This document shows positions 1 through 8,218 of a stretch of DNA of 64,000 nucleotides, piece after piece. The DNA is taken from contig NZ_CACSJJ010000010.1 of NCBI RefSeq assembly GCF_902706295.1, positions 62,001 to 126,000 on the forward strand, written 5' to 3'. The position numbers and the translations under genes are program-made. Each line of letters begins with the position of its first letter. Within the stretch, counting starts at the first letter, position 1. Source of the stretch: Arthrobacter sp. 18067. Lineage in GTDB: Bacteria > Actinomycetota > Actinomycetes > Actinomycetales > Micrococcaceae. The notes beneath the pieces were generated by a model. It was given only the letters and a program-made list of their open reading frames with translations, was not told the DNA's origin and made no database searches.

Positions 1-836
1 GCGTTGTTGCCTTCTCCTTCACCGTGCCACTCACCCGCGTGGCTGTGGAGGGAATGTCTCCCCTGTTCATCGGAGCGGGCAGGGCCGTCGTGGCAGCCAT
101 CCTTGCGGCGCTGGCACTGGCCCTGACCCGGCAGCGTTTTCCACAGGGCCGCCAGTGGTTCCGACTGGCCGTCGTGGCCGGCGGAATTGTGGCCGGATTC
201 CCCTTGCTCACCACCTTCGCCCTCACCAGCACCTCTGCCAGCCATGGCGCCGTGGTAATCGCGCTACTACCCGCAGCCACAGCTACCGCAGCGGTCATCA
301 GGGGACGGGAACGTCCCCGCCCGCTCTTCTGGGTCCTTACTGCCGTGGGTGTTGTGGCCGCCTTGGTTTTCGCTTTTGTTCAATCCGGCGGTTTCGGCTC
401 CCTGCATTGGGCCGACCTCCTGCTGCTCGGTGCGGTCCTTGCTGCTGCCATTGGCTATGCAGAGGGCGGTTTGCTGGCCCGCGAACTCGGCTCATGGCAA
501 ACCATCTCCTGGGCGTTGGTGGTGGCTGCGCCCGCCATGATCGTGCTGACTCTGTTGTCTTTGGGCTCAGGCATGCCAAACGCTACGCCCGTCCAGTGGT
601 TGTCCTTCGGCTACCTGGGTGTAGTGAGCATGTTCCTCGGCTTCTTCGCCTGGTACCGCGGCCTGGCCATCGGGCCCATGGCACAGGTCAGCCAGATCCA
701 GCTCGTCCAACCCGTCATGACCATCGCGTGGGCCGCCCTCCTCCTGGGCGAGCCGATGACGTGGACCACCGTAGTGGGTGGCCTCATTGTCATCGTCTGC
801 GCCGGTGCAGCTGTCCGCGTGCGGCTCAGGAAGTAG
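1..836 (+). CDS. EamA/DMT-family membrane transporter, 5' end cut by window
   Basis: The reading frame is open from base 3, and the codons before the first GTG (base 24) already encode hydrophobic residues that continue into a first membrane helix, so the true start lies upstream of the window. About 278 residues are visible, with roughly nine hydrophobic segments in two similar halves, as expected for the 10-helix EamA (drug/metabolite transporter) family. The second half ends in a helix (LGEPMTWTTVVGGLIVIVC) of the kind closing an EamA domain. Family members export amino acids, metabolites or drugs; the substrate cannot be read from sequence. It ends 6 bp before the paiB-like gene and may be co-transcribed with it. 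Confidence 0.85.
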   Translation, partial: VVAFSFTVPLTRVAVEGMSPLFIGAGRAVVAAILAALALALTRQRFPQGRQWFRLAVVAGGIVAGFPLLTTFALTSTSASHGAVVIALLPAATATAAVIRGRERPRPLFWVLTAVGVVAALVFAFVQSGGFGSLHWADLLLLGAVLAAAIGYAEGGLLARELGSWQTISWALVVAAPAMIVLTLLSLGSGMPNATPVQWLSFGYLGVVSMFLGFFAWYRGLAIGPMAQVSQIQLVQPVMTIAWAALLLGEPMTWTTVVGGLIVIVCAGAAVRVRLRK

Positions 837-842
837 GAAACC

Positions 843-1466
843 ATGTACACACCCGCACACTTTGCCCCCTCCGCCGAAGCCGTTGAGGCACTGCTCCAGG
901 ACGCCGGCGCCGCAAACCTCGTGACCATGTCGGAGGACGGCTTGCTCGCCACGCTCCTGCCGTTTGTCTACGAACCATCGATAGGTGACCACGGTGCCCT
1001 GCACGCCCACATGGCCCGCAACAATACGCAGTGGTCCTCGCCCGTTACCGGTGAGGCACTCATGATCGTGCAGGGCAACGACGCCTACATCTCGCCCTCC
1101 TGGTATGCCTCGAAAGCCGAGCACGGCCGGGTGGTGCCGACCTGGAACTACTCCATCGCCCACGTCCACGGCGAGCTGGTGATCCATGACGACGCCGAAT
1201 GGCTGGCCCGGCACGTGCGCCGCCTCTCAAACCAGCACGAAGCCGCGATGCCGCAGCCTTGGACGGTGGACGAAGCACCCGAGCGGTTCATCGCCGGGCA
1301 GCTCAAGGCGATTGTCGGCGTCGAACTTGTGATCACCCGGGTGGAGGCGAAGACGAAGCTCAGCCAGAACCGGAGTGCCGCAGACGTGACCGGGGTCATC
1401 GAGGGCTTGCGCACCGTGGGCGACCCGGCGAGCGCGGCAGATGTGGAACGGGCGCGGACCTCGTAG
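843..1466 (+). CDS. paiB: PaiB-type FMN-binding protein
   Basis: This 207-residue protein has full PaiB family length. It starts with the typical MYTPAHFAP and carries the conserved blocks ATLLPFVY, HMARNN, SPSWYASK and VPTWNY of the split-barrel flavin-binding fold, and the C-terminal LSQNRSAAD. Bacillus PaiB was described as a negative regulator of sporulation and protease genes, but the family fold is that of an FMN-binding enzyme and no DNA-binding motif is visible here. I therefore call it by fold rather than as a regulator. It follows the EamA gene by 6 bp. Confidence 0.85.
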   Translation: MYTPAHFAPSAEAVEALLQDAGAANLVTMSEDGLLATLLPFVYEPSIGDHGALHAHMARNNTQWSSPVTGEALMIVQGNDAYISPSWYASKAEHGRVVPTWNYSIAHVHGELVIHDDAEWLARHVRRLSNQHEAAMPQPWTVDEAPERFIAGQLKAIVGVELVITRVEAKTKLSQNRSAADVTGVIEGLRTVGDPASAADVERARTS

Positions 1467-1475
1467 ACTCGGCGC

Positions 1476-1895
1476 ATGCGTGAGGTTGCTTCGGAATCCC
1501 CAAGGCCCAAAGGGGCGCTCCACCACCTTGAGATCTGGGTGCCGCATCTTGACCGTGCCATTGAGGAATGGGGTTGGCTGCTGGGCGAGCTCGGCTATCA
1601 GCCATTCCAGGAGTGGCCCACCGGGTGCAGTTGGAAGATCGGCGACACATACATCGTGGTGGAATGTTCGGACGCCATCACCGGGACCGCGCACCGCCGC
1701 ACGGATCCGGGGCTCAACCACATTGCCTTCCACGCCGGGACCCGGGAAAACGTGGACCGGATCCGGGCGCTCGGCGCGGACGCCGGTTGGTACGAGATGT
1801 TCGAGTCCAAATACCCGCATGCCGGCGGTCCGGACCATTACGCCGCGTACCTGATCAACACGGACAGCTACGAGGTTGAACTCGTGGCGGGTTAG
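1476..1895 (+). CDS. VOC-family (glyoxalase/dioxygenase-fold) protein
   Basis: This 139-residue protein has two beta-alpha-beta-beta-beta halves. The first metal-ligand position is HHLEIWV near residue 16, the second is LNHIAFHA near residue 77, and the C-terminal glutamate lies in SYEVELVAG. This matches single-domain vicinal-oxygen-chelate proteins such as glyoxalase I, fosfomycin-resistance proteins and extradiol dioxygenases. The substrate is unknown. The gene starts 9 bp after paiB and abuts the convergent acetyltransferase gene, so no terminator fits between them. Confidence 0.8.
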   Translation: MREVASESPRPKGALHHLEIWVPHLDRAIEEWGWLLGELGYQPFQEWPTGCSWKIGDTYIVVECSDAITGTAHRRTDPGLNHIAFHAGTRENVDRIRALGADAGWYEMFESKYPHAGGPDHYAAYLINTDSYEVELVAG

Positions 1896-2411
1896 CTACT
1901 TGGGCGGTACCGCCGGACGCCACATCGCTACGCGAGGCCAGCGGGTCAGGCCCAACTCAGCCTCATGTTCCATGAGGCGGGTTAGTTCGGGACCCCAGGT
2001 GCCGGCGTCGAGCACTTCGAACCCAAGGCGACGGTAGTACGGGGCGTTCCACGGCACATCCCTGAACGTGCTCAAGGTTTGCCGTTGCATTCCGTGGCCT
2101 CTGGTCCACACCCGGGCCGCATGCAGCAGCTCGCGGCCCAGTCCTTGGTGGGCGTAGTCGGGGTGGACGCTGACTTGCTCAACGTGGCCGGCTCCGTCCA
2201 CAACGTCCGCCAGGAGATAAGCCACCGGATAGTCGAGCCCGTCCACGAACACCCAGGCCCGGCCAGCTACTGCATAGTGGTTAAGCTCCTCGACTGCGAG
2301 GGGCTCGTCCTCGGCGATTGACTCCATTCCCAACGCCCCGAAAGCTTGGCCCGCGGCACGCTCGATGTCCTGCAAAATCAGCAGATCGTCCGCATGCGCG
2401 AGCCTGATCAT
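1896..2411 (-). CDS. GNAT-family N-acetyltransferase
   Basis: This 171-residue protein has the GNAT motif A, VEQVSVHPDYAHQGLGRELL (about residues 77-96), including the Q/R-x-x-G-x-G/A pyrophosphate loop for acetyl-CoA, followed by a motif B-like segment ending YYRRLGFEV. The family transfers acetyl groups to amines; the acceptor is not predictable. It is translationally coupled to the upstream SRPBCC gene through a 4-bp ATGA overlap. A C-terminal MWRPAVPPK tail is typical of the actinobacterial subgroup. Confidence 0.85.
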   Translation of the reverse strand: MIRLAHADDLLILQDIERAAGQAFGALGMESIAEDEPLAVEELNHYAVAGRAWVFVDGLDYPVAYLLADVVDGAGHVEQVSVHPDYAHQGLGRELLHAARVWTRGHGMQRQTLSTFRDVPWNAPYYRRLGFEVLDAGTWGPELTRLMEHEAELGLTRWPRVAMWRPAVPPK

Positions 2412-2878
2412 GGCCGCGTATCCAGCGCTGGTGGCGCTTGGGCCACCAGGAATTCATTGCGTACTTCGATCAGGTTCTGCAGGTAGCGGGCCAGCACCAG
2501 CTTCTCCGCCAGGCGGCCCAACGGACCGAACGGGGCGGCAAACTCCACGGTGTCCACCATGAGGGTCCCGCTTCCGTCCGGCCGGAACTCGTGCGTGTGG
2601 CGGAGGTACTTGAAGGGGCCCTTCACCTGTTCATCGGAGAACGACGCCGGCGCCTCCATCCGCGTGATGCGGCTGGTCATGCGGAACCGGACCCCGAGGT
2701 GCCATGCCTGCCAGGTGACAGTCTCGCCTTCGGAGATCAAACCCGTGGTGACACCGTCCACGGCCTTCTCGCGGCTCTTGGTCATGGACCCCACATGGGC
2801 GTCAATGTTGCGGGCGAGATCGAACAACTCCTGCGGCGGCATGGCGGAGCGGGTGCGGCAGACGAAAGCGACGGGCAT
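2408..2878 (-). CDS. SRPBCC-family (START/cyclase-fold) protein
   Basis: This 156-residue protein has the SRPBCC pattern: an N-terminal strand and helix (CRTRSAMPPQELFDLARNIDAH), a central beta sheet with ITRMEAP and FKYLRHTHEF, and the C-terminal long helix (LAEKLVLARYLQNLIEVRNEFLV) that closes the hydrophobic pocket. Such proteins bind or modify small hydrophobic ligands. It resembles the short ligand-binding type often annotated as cyclase/dehydrase. It is the first gene of a two-gene operon with the acetyltransferase. Confidence 0.75.
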   Translation of the reverse strand: MPVAFVCRTRSAMPPQELFDLARNIDAHVGSMTKSREKAVDGVTTGLISEGETVTWQAWHLGVRFRMTSRITRMEAPASFSDEQVKGPFKYLRHTHEFRPDGSGTLMVDTVEFAAPFGPLGRLAEKLVLARYLQNLIEVRNEFLVAQAPPALDTRP

Positions 2879-3011
2879 ACCTCGATCTTCCCAGACCTTC
2901 AGGGGTGCGTGTGCCCTATCTCGCTACGGCTTGTGACTGGGCTTATGGCGGGGCGCTGGGTCGTCCTGATAATTTTCAAGGGAGTCCCTCGATGATTGGT
3001 GGTGTTTCCCC

Positions 3012-4070
3012 GTGCCCGCAATCATCGCCCATGCCCGCGAACTGCACCGGCTGGGCCCCGCCAACAACGATCGCCTCTCGGCCGTACGCGTTGCCCTAAG
3101 TGTCGCGGTGCCGGGACTGTTCCTCATCCTCATCGGCCGTCCGGACCTCATGATGTACGCCGTGTTCGGTGCTCTGACCGGTATGTATGGCCGCAACGAG
3201 ACACATCAATTGCGGCTGAAGCACCAGGCCCAGGCGGCCCTGTTCCTGGTGGGCGGGCTGACCATTGGCGTGTTCCTATCCGTCAATCACATCCACTCGT
3301 GGTGGCTGGTGCTCGTGGCCACCCTGTTCGCCGGAGTAGGTTCCCTTTATGCGGACGCCGTACGCCTCAAACCCATCGGCCCGTTCTTCGGCATCCTCGC
3401 GTTGGGCGCCTGCGCTTCGGTTCCCACCGATGTTCCGTGGACGACGGCGGTGCTCATCGGGGCCGCATCCGCCGCCTTTTCCTTGGTGGTTGGCTTTGCC
3501 GGCTGGTTCCGGCACCGCACTTGGGAAGCTGGCGCTGCCCGCGATGTGCCTGTCCTCCGCGGCCCGCTGCGTCAGGCCGCCTTGGTCCATGCTGCACGCT
3601 ATTCCCTCGCGGTAAGTGCCGCCGGGGTCATCGGAGTGCTGAGCGGCAGTGGCCACCCGCACTGGGCCATGGCTGCCGCAGCCGTTCCCCTCGCCGGCGC
3701 CGACCTCCCCAGCCGCGTCCACCGCGGCATCCACCGCATTGTGGGGACGTTCCTCGGGTTGGCGGTGGTCGCCGTCGTACTTTTCCCCAGTCCGCTATCA
3801 CCGCTCCAGTACTTCCCGGGGCAGACCGCAGTGGTCCTCGCCGTACTGGTGGTGTTGTGCCAGTTCCCCACCGAGCTGTTCATGGCGCGGCATTACGGGT
3901 GGGCCATGGTGTTCTTCACGCCCGTGATCCTGCTGATCGCGCAACTCGCGGCACCCATGGATCCCGGCGTGCTGGTGATGGAGCGTGCCATCGAGACGTT
4001 CGTGGGAGCGGTGGTGGGCATCGCGGTGGCTGTGCTGGTTCGGGCACCGCGGAGTCGCGTGGCGCAGTAG
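3012..4070 (+). CDS. FUSC-like multispanning membrane protein
   Basis: This 352-residue protein carries about ten hydrophobic segments in two blocks (residues about 25-165 and 195-345), separated by a hydrophilic loop with RHRTWEAGAARD. The layout and the motif HWAMAAAAVPLAG match the FUSC / aromatic-acid-exporter-like family. These proteins are proposed to export aromatic acids or siderophores; no substrate is proven here. The chosen GTG start has no strong ribosome site next to it. A purine-rich AAGGGAG lies about 30 bp upstream, but no in-frame start codon follows it closely. The gene ends 3 bp from the convergent sigma/anti-sigma gene. Confidence 0.7.
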   Translation: MPAIIAHARELHRLGPANNDRLSAVRVALSVAVPGLFLILIGRPDLMMYAVFGALTGMYGRNETHQLRLKHQAQAALFLVGGLTIGVFLSVNHIHSWWLVLVATLFAGVGSLYADAVRLKPIGPFFGILALGACASVPTDVPWTTAVLIGAASAAFSLVVGFAGWFRHRTWEAGAARDVPVLRGPLRQAALVHAARYSLAVSAAGVIGVLSGSGHPHWAMAAAAVPLAGADLPSRVHRGIHRIVGTFLGLAVVAVVLFPSPLSPLQYFPGQTAVVLAVLVVLCQFPTELFMARHYGWAMVFFTPVILLIAQLAAPMDPGVLVMERAIETFVGAVVGIAVAVLVRAPRSRVAQ

Positions 4071-4073
4071 CTG

Positions 4074-5765
4074 TCAGAACGTGCTGGAGAAGGTTGCCGT
4101 CTCAATGCCCGGGCCGCCGAACTCGTAGTACATCGTGGTGGTCCCCACGTCATCCACTTTGGAAACTCCGAGCGAGAATTCGAGCTCATCAGGGTCCACA
4201 GCCGTGCTGCTGCAGCGGAACTGCCGGGTGGCGGCATCACCGGAACCACACGTCCAACCTGCCGGTTCAGCGAGTTTTCCGCGGATCATGTGGGCCCCTT
4301 CAGAGATCGTGAATACCGCTTCGGCGGCGGAGGGCACCGCCCCTCCCCGAAACTTGAAGATGATGATGACATTCACGTCCGAGGCCGTGGTACCCGGTTC
4401 TGTACGGAAGTTGGCTGTCACTGCGGGCACCGGTGATGGCGTGTAGGTGGGGCTGGGAGTGGGCGAAGGGGTTCGTGTGGGTGTGGGGCTTGGCGTTGCT
4501 GAAGGACTTGGCGTTGACGTTGGACTCGAGGTCGGAGTTGGGCCCGGAGTCGGCACCAGGGCCGGGAGGGTCGGCGGCCCCGTGGGTGCGAACGTCGGAA
4601 AAAGTGGTTTCTTCGGAGTCGGCGAGGGTGTTGGAAACCCGCTGGGCGCTGATTTGGTTGGTATGGGAAAGGGAAACGCGGCAGGCTTCTCGATCGCTCC
4701 GTTCGAAGGCTCATCGGCGTCCGGAAGCTGGGGCTGCTCCTCTTTCCCGGCTCCCGGGCCGACTGGATCAGTACCCTGCGAAGCTTGCTCTTCGGCGGTG
4801 GGGTAGGCCTCCGCCACCGGCGCCCCCGCCGTGTTTGATCCTGCGCCACCCAACGCTACGGCCGCGCCCACCGACACTGCTGTTACGGCCAGCACTCCAG
4901 CGCCCACCTTCCAGAAGATGGCCATCTCCTTGTGCGGCGTCCCGTGCACCAAGCCGGCGCCCGTGCTTGCGCCAGCACCGGCGCCCGCAAGCGCGGGGAA
5001 GATAGAAGTAAACGCCGCTCCTGCTACCAACGGGAAGACCACAGCCCGCATAGCTGACTGCACATCGTTGAGGTCAAGCAGCAGGGCAGTGCACTTGGGG
5101 CAGCCCTCGAGATGTGCCCGTACCCTGTCCTGGCTGCGGCGGCTCAGACCCTCGCGGGCGTAGGCACCCAACTTCGCCGAGTACTCCTCGCAGTCCTCTC
5201 CCGAGGATGCTGTGATGTGGTTTTGCAGGTACACCTGGCGCAGGCGTTCCCGCGCACGAAGTGCCAGGGCCGAAACCCCGTTGGGAGTCAAGCCGAGCAA
5301 CGTCGAAGCAGCAGCCGGCTTCAACCCTTCGATATCTACGTACCAAAGGACTTCCTGCCAGCGTTCAGGAAGGGAACGGAACGCTTGGGCAACAGCCGTG
5401 GATTCGAATTGAGCCACGGCAGGATCATCATGGACCACCGCCGAATCCAACTCGAACGACTCAGCGGTGGGGCGGGTACGGGACGCCCCACGATTCGCCT
5501 GGTGGGCAAAACGCCGCACGGCTGTCAGCAGGTACGCACGGAAGAAGGTGTCGGGCCCTTTCCCGGCGGCCATGGTTTGGTAAACGGACGTGAAAGCGTC
5601 TGCCACGACGTCGTCAACGTCTGCAAAGTTATCCACCTGCGCTGCCGCTACCTTCCGCGCCACCCCATGGTGCCTCGCGAAGAGTGCCTCGAAAGCGGCT
5701 TGGTCGCCTGCGCGAACTTGGAGGACCAACCCCATATCGCTGTCCGCCGGTGCTGTTCCGCCCAT
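4074..5765 (-). CDS. ECF sigma factor fused to zinc anti-sigma domain, TM segment and extracytoplasmic domain
   Basis: This is a single 563-residue polypeptide. Residues about 12-90 form sigma region 2 and 125-182 region 4 (SLPERWQEVLWYVDIEGL...LTPNGVSALALRARERLR). A zinc anti-sigma motif follows with C192, H218, C222 and C225 (HLEGCPKC). Hydrophobic stretches lie near 240-262 and 285-305, then a Pro/Ser/Thr-rich linker (310-450) and a C-terminal beta-rich domain of about 110 residues with GWTC and FRC cysteines. The fusion should hold the sigma factor at the membrane until an external signal frees it (known principle; specifics inferred). The frame stays open to a GTG at 5879, but similarity to the paralogue at 17715 begins near the ATG at 5765, so I start there. 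The neighbours do not suggest a target. Confidence 0.8.
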   Translation of the reverse strand: MGGTAPADSDMGLVLQVRAGDQAAFEALFARHHGVARKVAAAQVDNFADVDDVVADAFTSVYQTMAAGKGPDTFFRAYLLTAVRRFAHQANRGASRTRPTAESFELDSAVVHDDPAVAQFESTAVAQAFRSLPERWQEVLWYVDIEGLKPAAASTLLGLTPNGVSALALRARERLRQVYLQNHITASSGEDCEEYSAKLGAYAREGLSRRSQDRVRAHLEGCPKCTALLLDLNDVQSAMRAVVFPLVAGAAFTSIFPALAGAGAGASTGAGLVHGTPHKEMAIFWKVGAGVLAVTAVSVGAAVALGGAGSNTAGAPVAEAYPTAEEQASQGTDPVGPGAGKEEQPQLPDADEPSNGAIEKPAAFPFPIPTKSAPSGFPTPSPTPKKPLFPTFAPTGPPTLPALVPTPGPTPTSSPTSTPSPSATPSPTPTRTPSPTPSPTYTPSPVPAVTANFRTEPGTTASDVNVIIIFKFRGGAVPSAAEAVFTISEGAHMIRGKLAEPAGWTCGSGDAATRQFRCSSTAVDPDELEFSLGVSKVDDVGTTTMYYEFGGPGIETATFSSTF

Positions 5766-5930
5766 GTCGCTACCCGTTTCGGACACGGCATCGTTCGCGG
5801 GCAAACGAGGACCTGCGGACCCCTTTGCGGAGCCACGCTGCTGTAGCCCCCGTACAGCCGCCGCGCCCCGGTGCCGCACTCCAGCCTCAGCCTAAAGCCG
5901 GAAGCCCATCAAGTGAACACTTTGGGAGGC

Positions 5931-6710
5931 CTACGGCTCCAGCGGCCGTCTGGGTGGTCCGGAAGTAAGGTGCGCGGGAAGGATGCGTGCGAAGAAACTG
6001 ACCACCTTGTACCTGCGCGTCGGAATGGAGACACCTTTGCCCTGGGCGTTGTCCTCCAGCCCTTCGCGCACCACTCGCTCGGCAGTGAGCCAGAGGAATC
6101 GGGGAGCCACGGACTTATCCATGCCCATGCGATCGTGGAACTCTGTGTGGGTGAAACCCGGGCATACGGCAGTGACCTGAACGCCGGACTTCGCGTATGT
6201 GATGTTCGCCCACCGGCTGAATGTCACCTGCCATGCCTTGGCCGCCGAGTAGGTGCCGCGGTTGGCGAAGGCGGCGACACTCGCCACGTTGATGATCCGG
6301 CCGTTCCCCCGGGCCAGCATCACTTCGAGGGCAGCGTGGCACAGCTCCATGGGTGTCTGGACGTGCAGCCGAAGGTGTCGCCGTTCCTCATCCAGGTCGT
6401 TCCTCTCGAACGACTTCAGAAGCCCGATGCCGGCGTTGTTGACCAGCACGTCCACCGGACGGCCCGCGTCCCGCAAGCGGTCAGCAACTGCCGAAACCCC
6501 GACGTCGGTGGTCAGGTCTGCGGACAGGACCTCTGCCGAGATACTGAAGTCGCGTTCCAGCTCCTCGGCTTTGCCCTTCAGGCGTTCTTCGTCCCGGGCC
6601 ACCAAGACCAAGTGGTGTCCGGCTTCGGCCAACTGGCGCGCGAATTCGGCACCGAGCCCGGCCGTGGCTCCGGTGACCAAGGCAGTGAGTTCATTGGCTC
6701 GTGTCGTCAT
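5931..6710 (-). CDS. Short-chain dehydrogenase/reductase
   Basis: This 259-residue SDR has all classical motifs: the cofactor loop TGATAGLG (residues 13-20), NNAG near 92, a catalytic serine in NVASVAAF, and YSAAK near 153. A basic residue after the second strand (VARDEERL) suggests NADP preference. Length and the sequence RYKVVSFFARILP near the C-terminus match the group annotated as DltE/YqjQ-like oxidoreductases. The substrate is unknown. It is transcribed away from the BNR_4 gene; palindromic repeat copy A1 lies in the shared upstream region. Confidence 0.85.
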   Translation of the reverse strand: MTTRANELTALVTGATAGLGAEFARQLAEAGHHLVLVARDEERLKGKAEELERDFSISAEVLSADLTTDVGVSAVADRLRDAGRPVDVLVNNAGIGLLKSFERNDLDEERRHLRLHVQTPMELCHAALEVMLARGNGRIINVASVAAFANRGTYSAAKAWQVTFSRWANITYAKSGVQVTAVCPGFTHTEFHDRMGMDKSVAPRFLWLTAERVVREGLEDNAQGKGVSIPTRRYKVVSFFARILPAHLTSGPPRRPLEP

Positions 6711-6741
6711 GCGCCAAGACTAGTCCCCTCCCCAGCCCCCG

Positions 6742-6803
6742 CCGAGATGGCACCTCATGACAATGCCACCGAGGCGGGTTGTCACTAACTGGCACCTCGG
6801 TGC
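6742..6803. repeat. Palindromic repeat family A, copy A1
   Basis: The left arm (6742-6764) begins CCGAGATGGCA and contains ATGACAAT; the right arm (6778-6800) is its imperfect complement ending GGCACCTCGG. The arms carry several mismatches, the poorest pairing of the four A copies. It is the only copy that lies between two gene starts (SDR and BNR_4) instead of behind a gene end. Confidence 0.75.
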
Positions 6804-6846
6804 GTAGGATGGGTTTTGAAACGATGCAAAGTCGCAAAGGATTCCC

Positions 6847-8166
6847 ATGGTCAACGACGCCCCATCCCTGCAGGAGCCACTGGTCCTCAACAACAACGGC
6901 GCCTGGTGCTGGTTCCAGGATGAGCGGGCACTCATCGATCCCGCCAACAACTCGCTGCTGGTCGGGTCTGTCGCCGCGCCGGAGGGCCCGGGAGGACTCG
7001 ATCGCGGGGGCAACATCGAGATCTCTGTCCTGGATCTTGCTTCCGGCGAGTGCAGCATCCACGTCCTCCACGAACGCCTGGAGGCCGATGACCACAATGC
7101 GCCGGCTCTCCTGATCCGGCCGGATGGCCGTTACGTGGCAATGTACGCCAAGCACAAGACGGACAACTACTCACGGTGGCGGGTTTCCGCCCGCCCGCAC
7201 GACGCTTCAGAATGGGAACCGGAGCAGCAGTTCGATTGGACTGAGCTTTCAGACGGGCGCGGTGCCACCTACTCCAACCTGCACGCGTTGAGCGCGGAGA
7301 ACCGGGTCTATAACTTTGTCCGCGCCATCAACGATGACCCTACGCTGATGATCTCCGAGGACGACGGCAGCACCTGGGGTTACGGCGGCAAGCTCTTCAC
7401 GCGCCCGAAGATCGGCTACGTCAACGGGTACACCCGGTACGCCTCCAATGGCATTGACCGCATCGACCTCATCACCACGGACCACCACCCGCGGGACTTC
7501 AACAACAGCATTTACCACGGCTACATCCAAGGCGATGCTCTCCATGACGCCGAGGGGCACGTTGTTAGCAAGCCCGTGATCGGCTCGGCGGGCATCAACC
7601 AGATGGCTCTCACCACCGTTTTTGAGGCCGGGATGACGCTCGACGGCGACACCCTCACCCATGGCTGGACTACTGACCTTCGCCGGCAGGGCAAGGAACT
7701 CGCCGCGATCGTCACCTGCCGGGCCAACGACGTCAACGGTCCGCTGCAGCGGGAGCAAATGCTCGACGTCGACGATCACCGCCTGCTGTACGCCCGCTTT
7801 GATGGGGTGCGCTGGGAACTTCATCCGCTCGCCGTCGCCGGCCCCGGCCTACTGCCGCACGAGCAGGACTACACAGGGCTGGGCGCCGTGGATCCCAACA
7901 ACCTGGACCGGGTGTACATCTCCACTCCGGTGGATCCACGAACTGCTGTTGCTACTGCGCACTACGAGATCTACCGCGGTGTGACCTCCGACGCCGGCAC
8001 CAGCTGGTCGTGGGAAGCCGTGACCGAAGACTCCACCGTGGACAACCTTCGCCCAATGGTGGTGCCCGGCGACCCGTCGGTGCACGCAGTGTGCTGGTTC
8101 CGGGGATCAATGAAGTCGTCGCAGGCCTACGAGACCCAGGTAGTAGTGCGCCGAGGTGGCATTTGA
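6847..8166 (+). CDS. BNR_4-repeat beta-propeller protein, possible polysaccharide lyase/hydrolase
   Basis: This 439-residue protein starts behind AAAGGA and lacks a signal peptide. WCWFQDERAL, DDHNAPALLIRPDGRYVAMYAKH and TYSNLHALS match the BNR_4 family, seven-bladed propellers that include ulvan-type polysaccharide lyases and many uncharacterised CAZyme-associated proteins. Asp-box-like turns (SEDDGSTWGYGG and SDAGTSWSWEA) recur. Without an export signal a periplasmic or extracellular role is doubtful, so it may act on imported oligosaccharides. The last codons, RRGGI and the stop, are read from the left arm of repeat A2, and repeat A1 precedes the gene, so the gene sits between two copies of one repeat. 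Confidence 0.75.
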   Translation: MVNDAPSLQEPLVLNNNGAWCWFQDERALIDPANNSLLVGSVAAPEGPGGLDRGGNIEISVLDLASGECSIHVLHERLEADDHNAPALLIRPDGRYVAMYAKHKTDNYSRWRVSARPHDASEWEPEQQFDWTELSDGRGATYSNLHALSAENRVYNFVRAINDDPTLMISEDDGSTWGYGGKLFTRPKIGYVNGYTRYASNGIDRIDLITTDHHPRDFNNSIYHGYIQGDALHDAEGHVVSKPVIGSAGINQMALTTVFEAGMTLDGDTLTHGWTTDLRRQGKELAAIVTCRANDVNGPLQREQMLDVDDHRLLYARFDGVRWELHPLAVAGPGLLPHEQDYTGLGAVDPNNLDRVYISTPVDPRTAVATAHYEIYRGVTSDAGTSWSWEAVTEDSTVDNLRPMVVPGDPSVHAVCWFRGSMKSSQAYETQVVVRRGGI

Positions 8167-8212
8167 TGACAATGTCTGCGACCACGATTGCCATTAACTG
8201 CCACCTCGGCGA
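8149..8212. repeat. Palindromic repeat family A, copy A2
   Basis: The left arm at 8151-8173 starts CCGAGGTGGCATTTGATG and the right arm at 8187-8209 ends CTGCCACCTCGG; a 13-base loop separates them. The stop codon of the BNR_4 gene (8164-8166) is inside the left arm. The element separates two convergent genes (BNR_4 and desD) and could form a hairpin in either transcript. There is no clear T-run after it, so terminator activity is a guess. Confidence 0.85.
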
Positions 8213-8218
8213 GATCTG

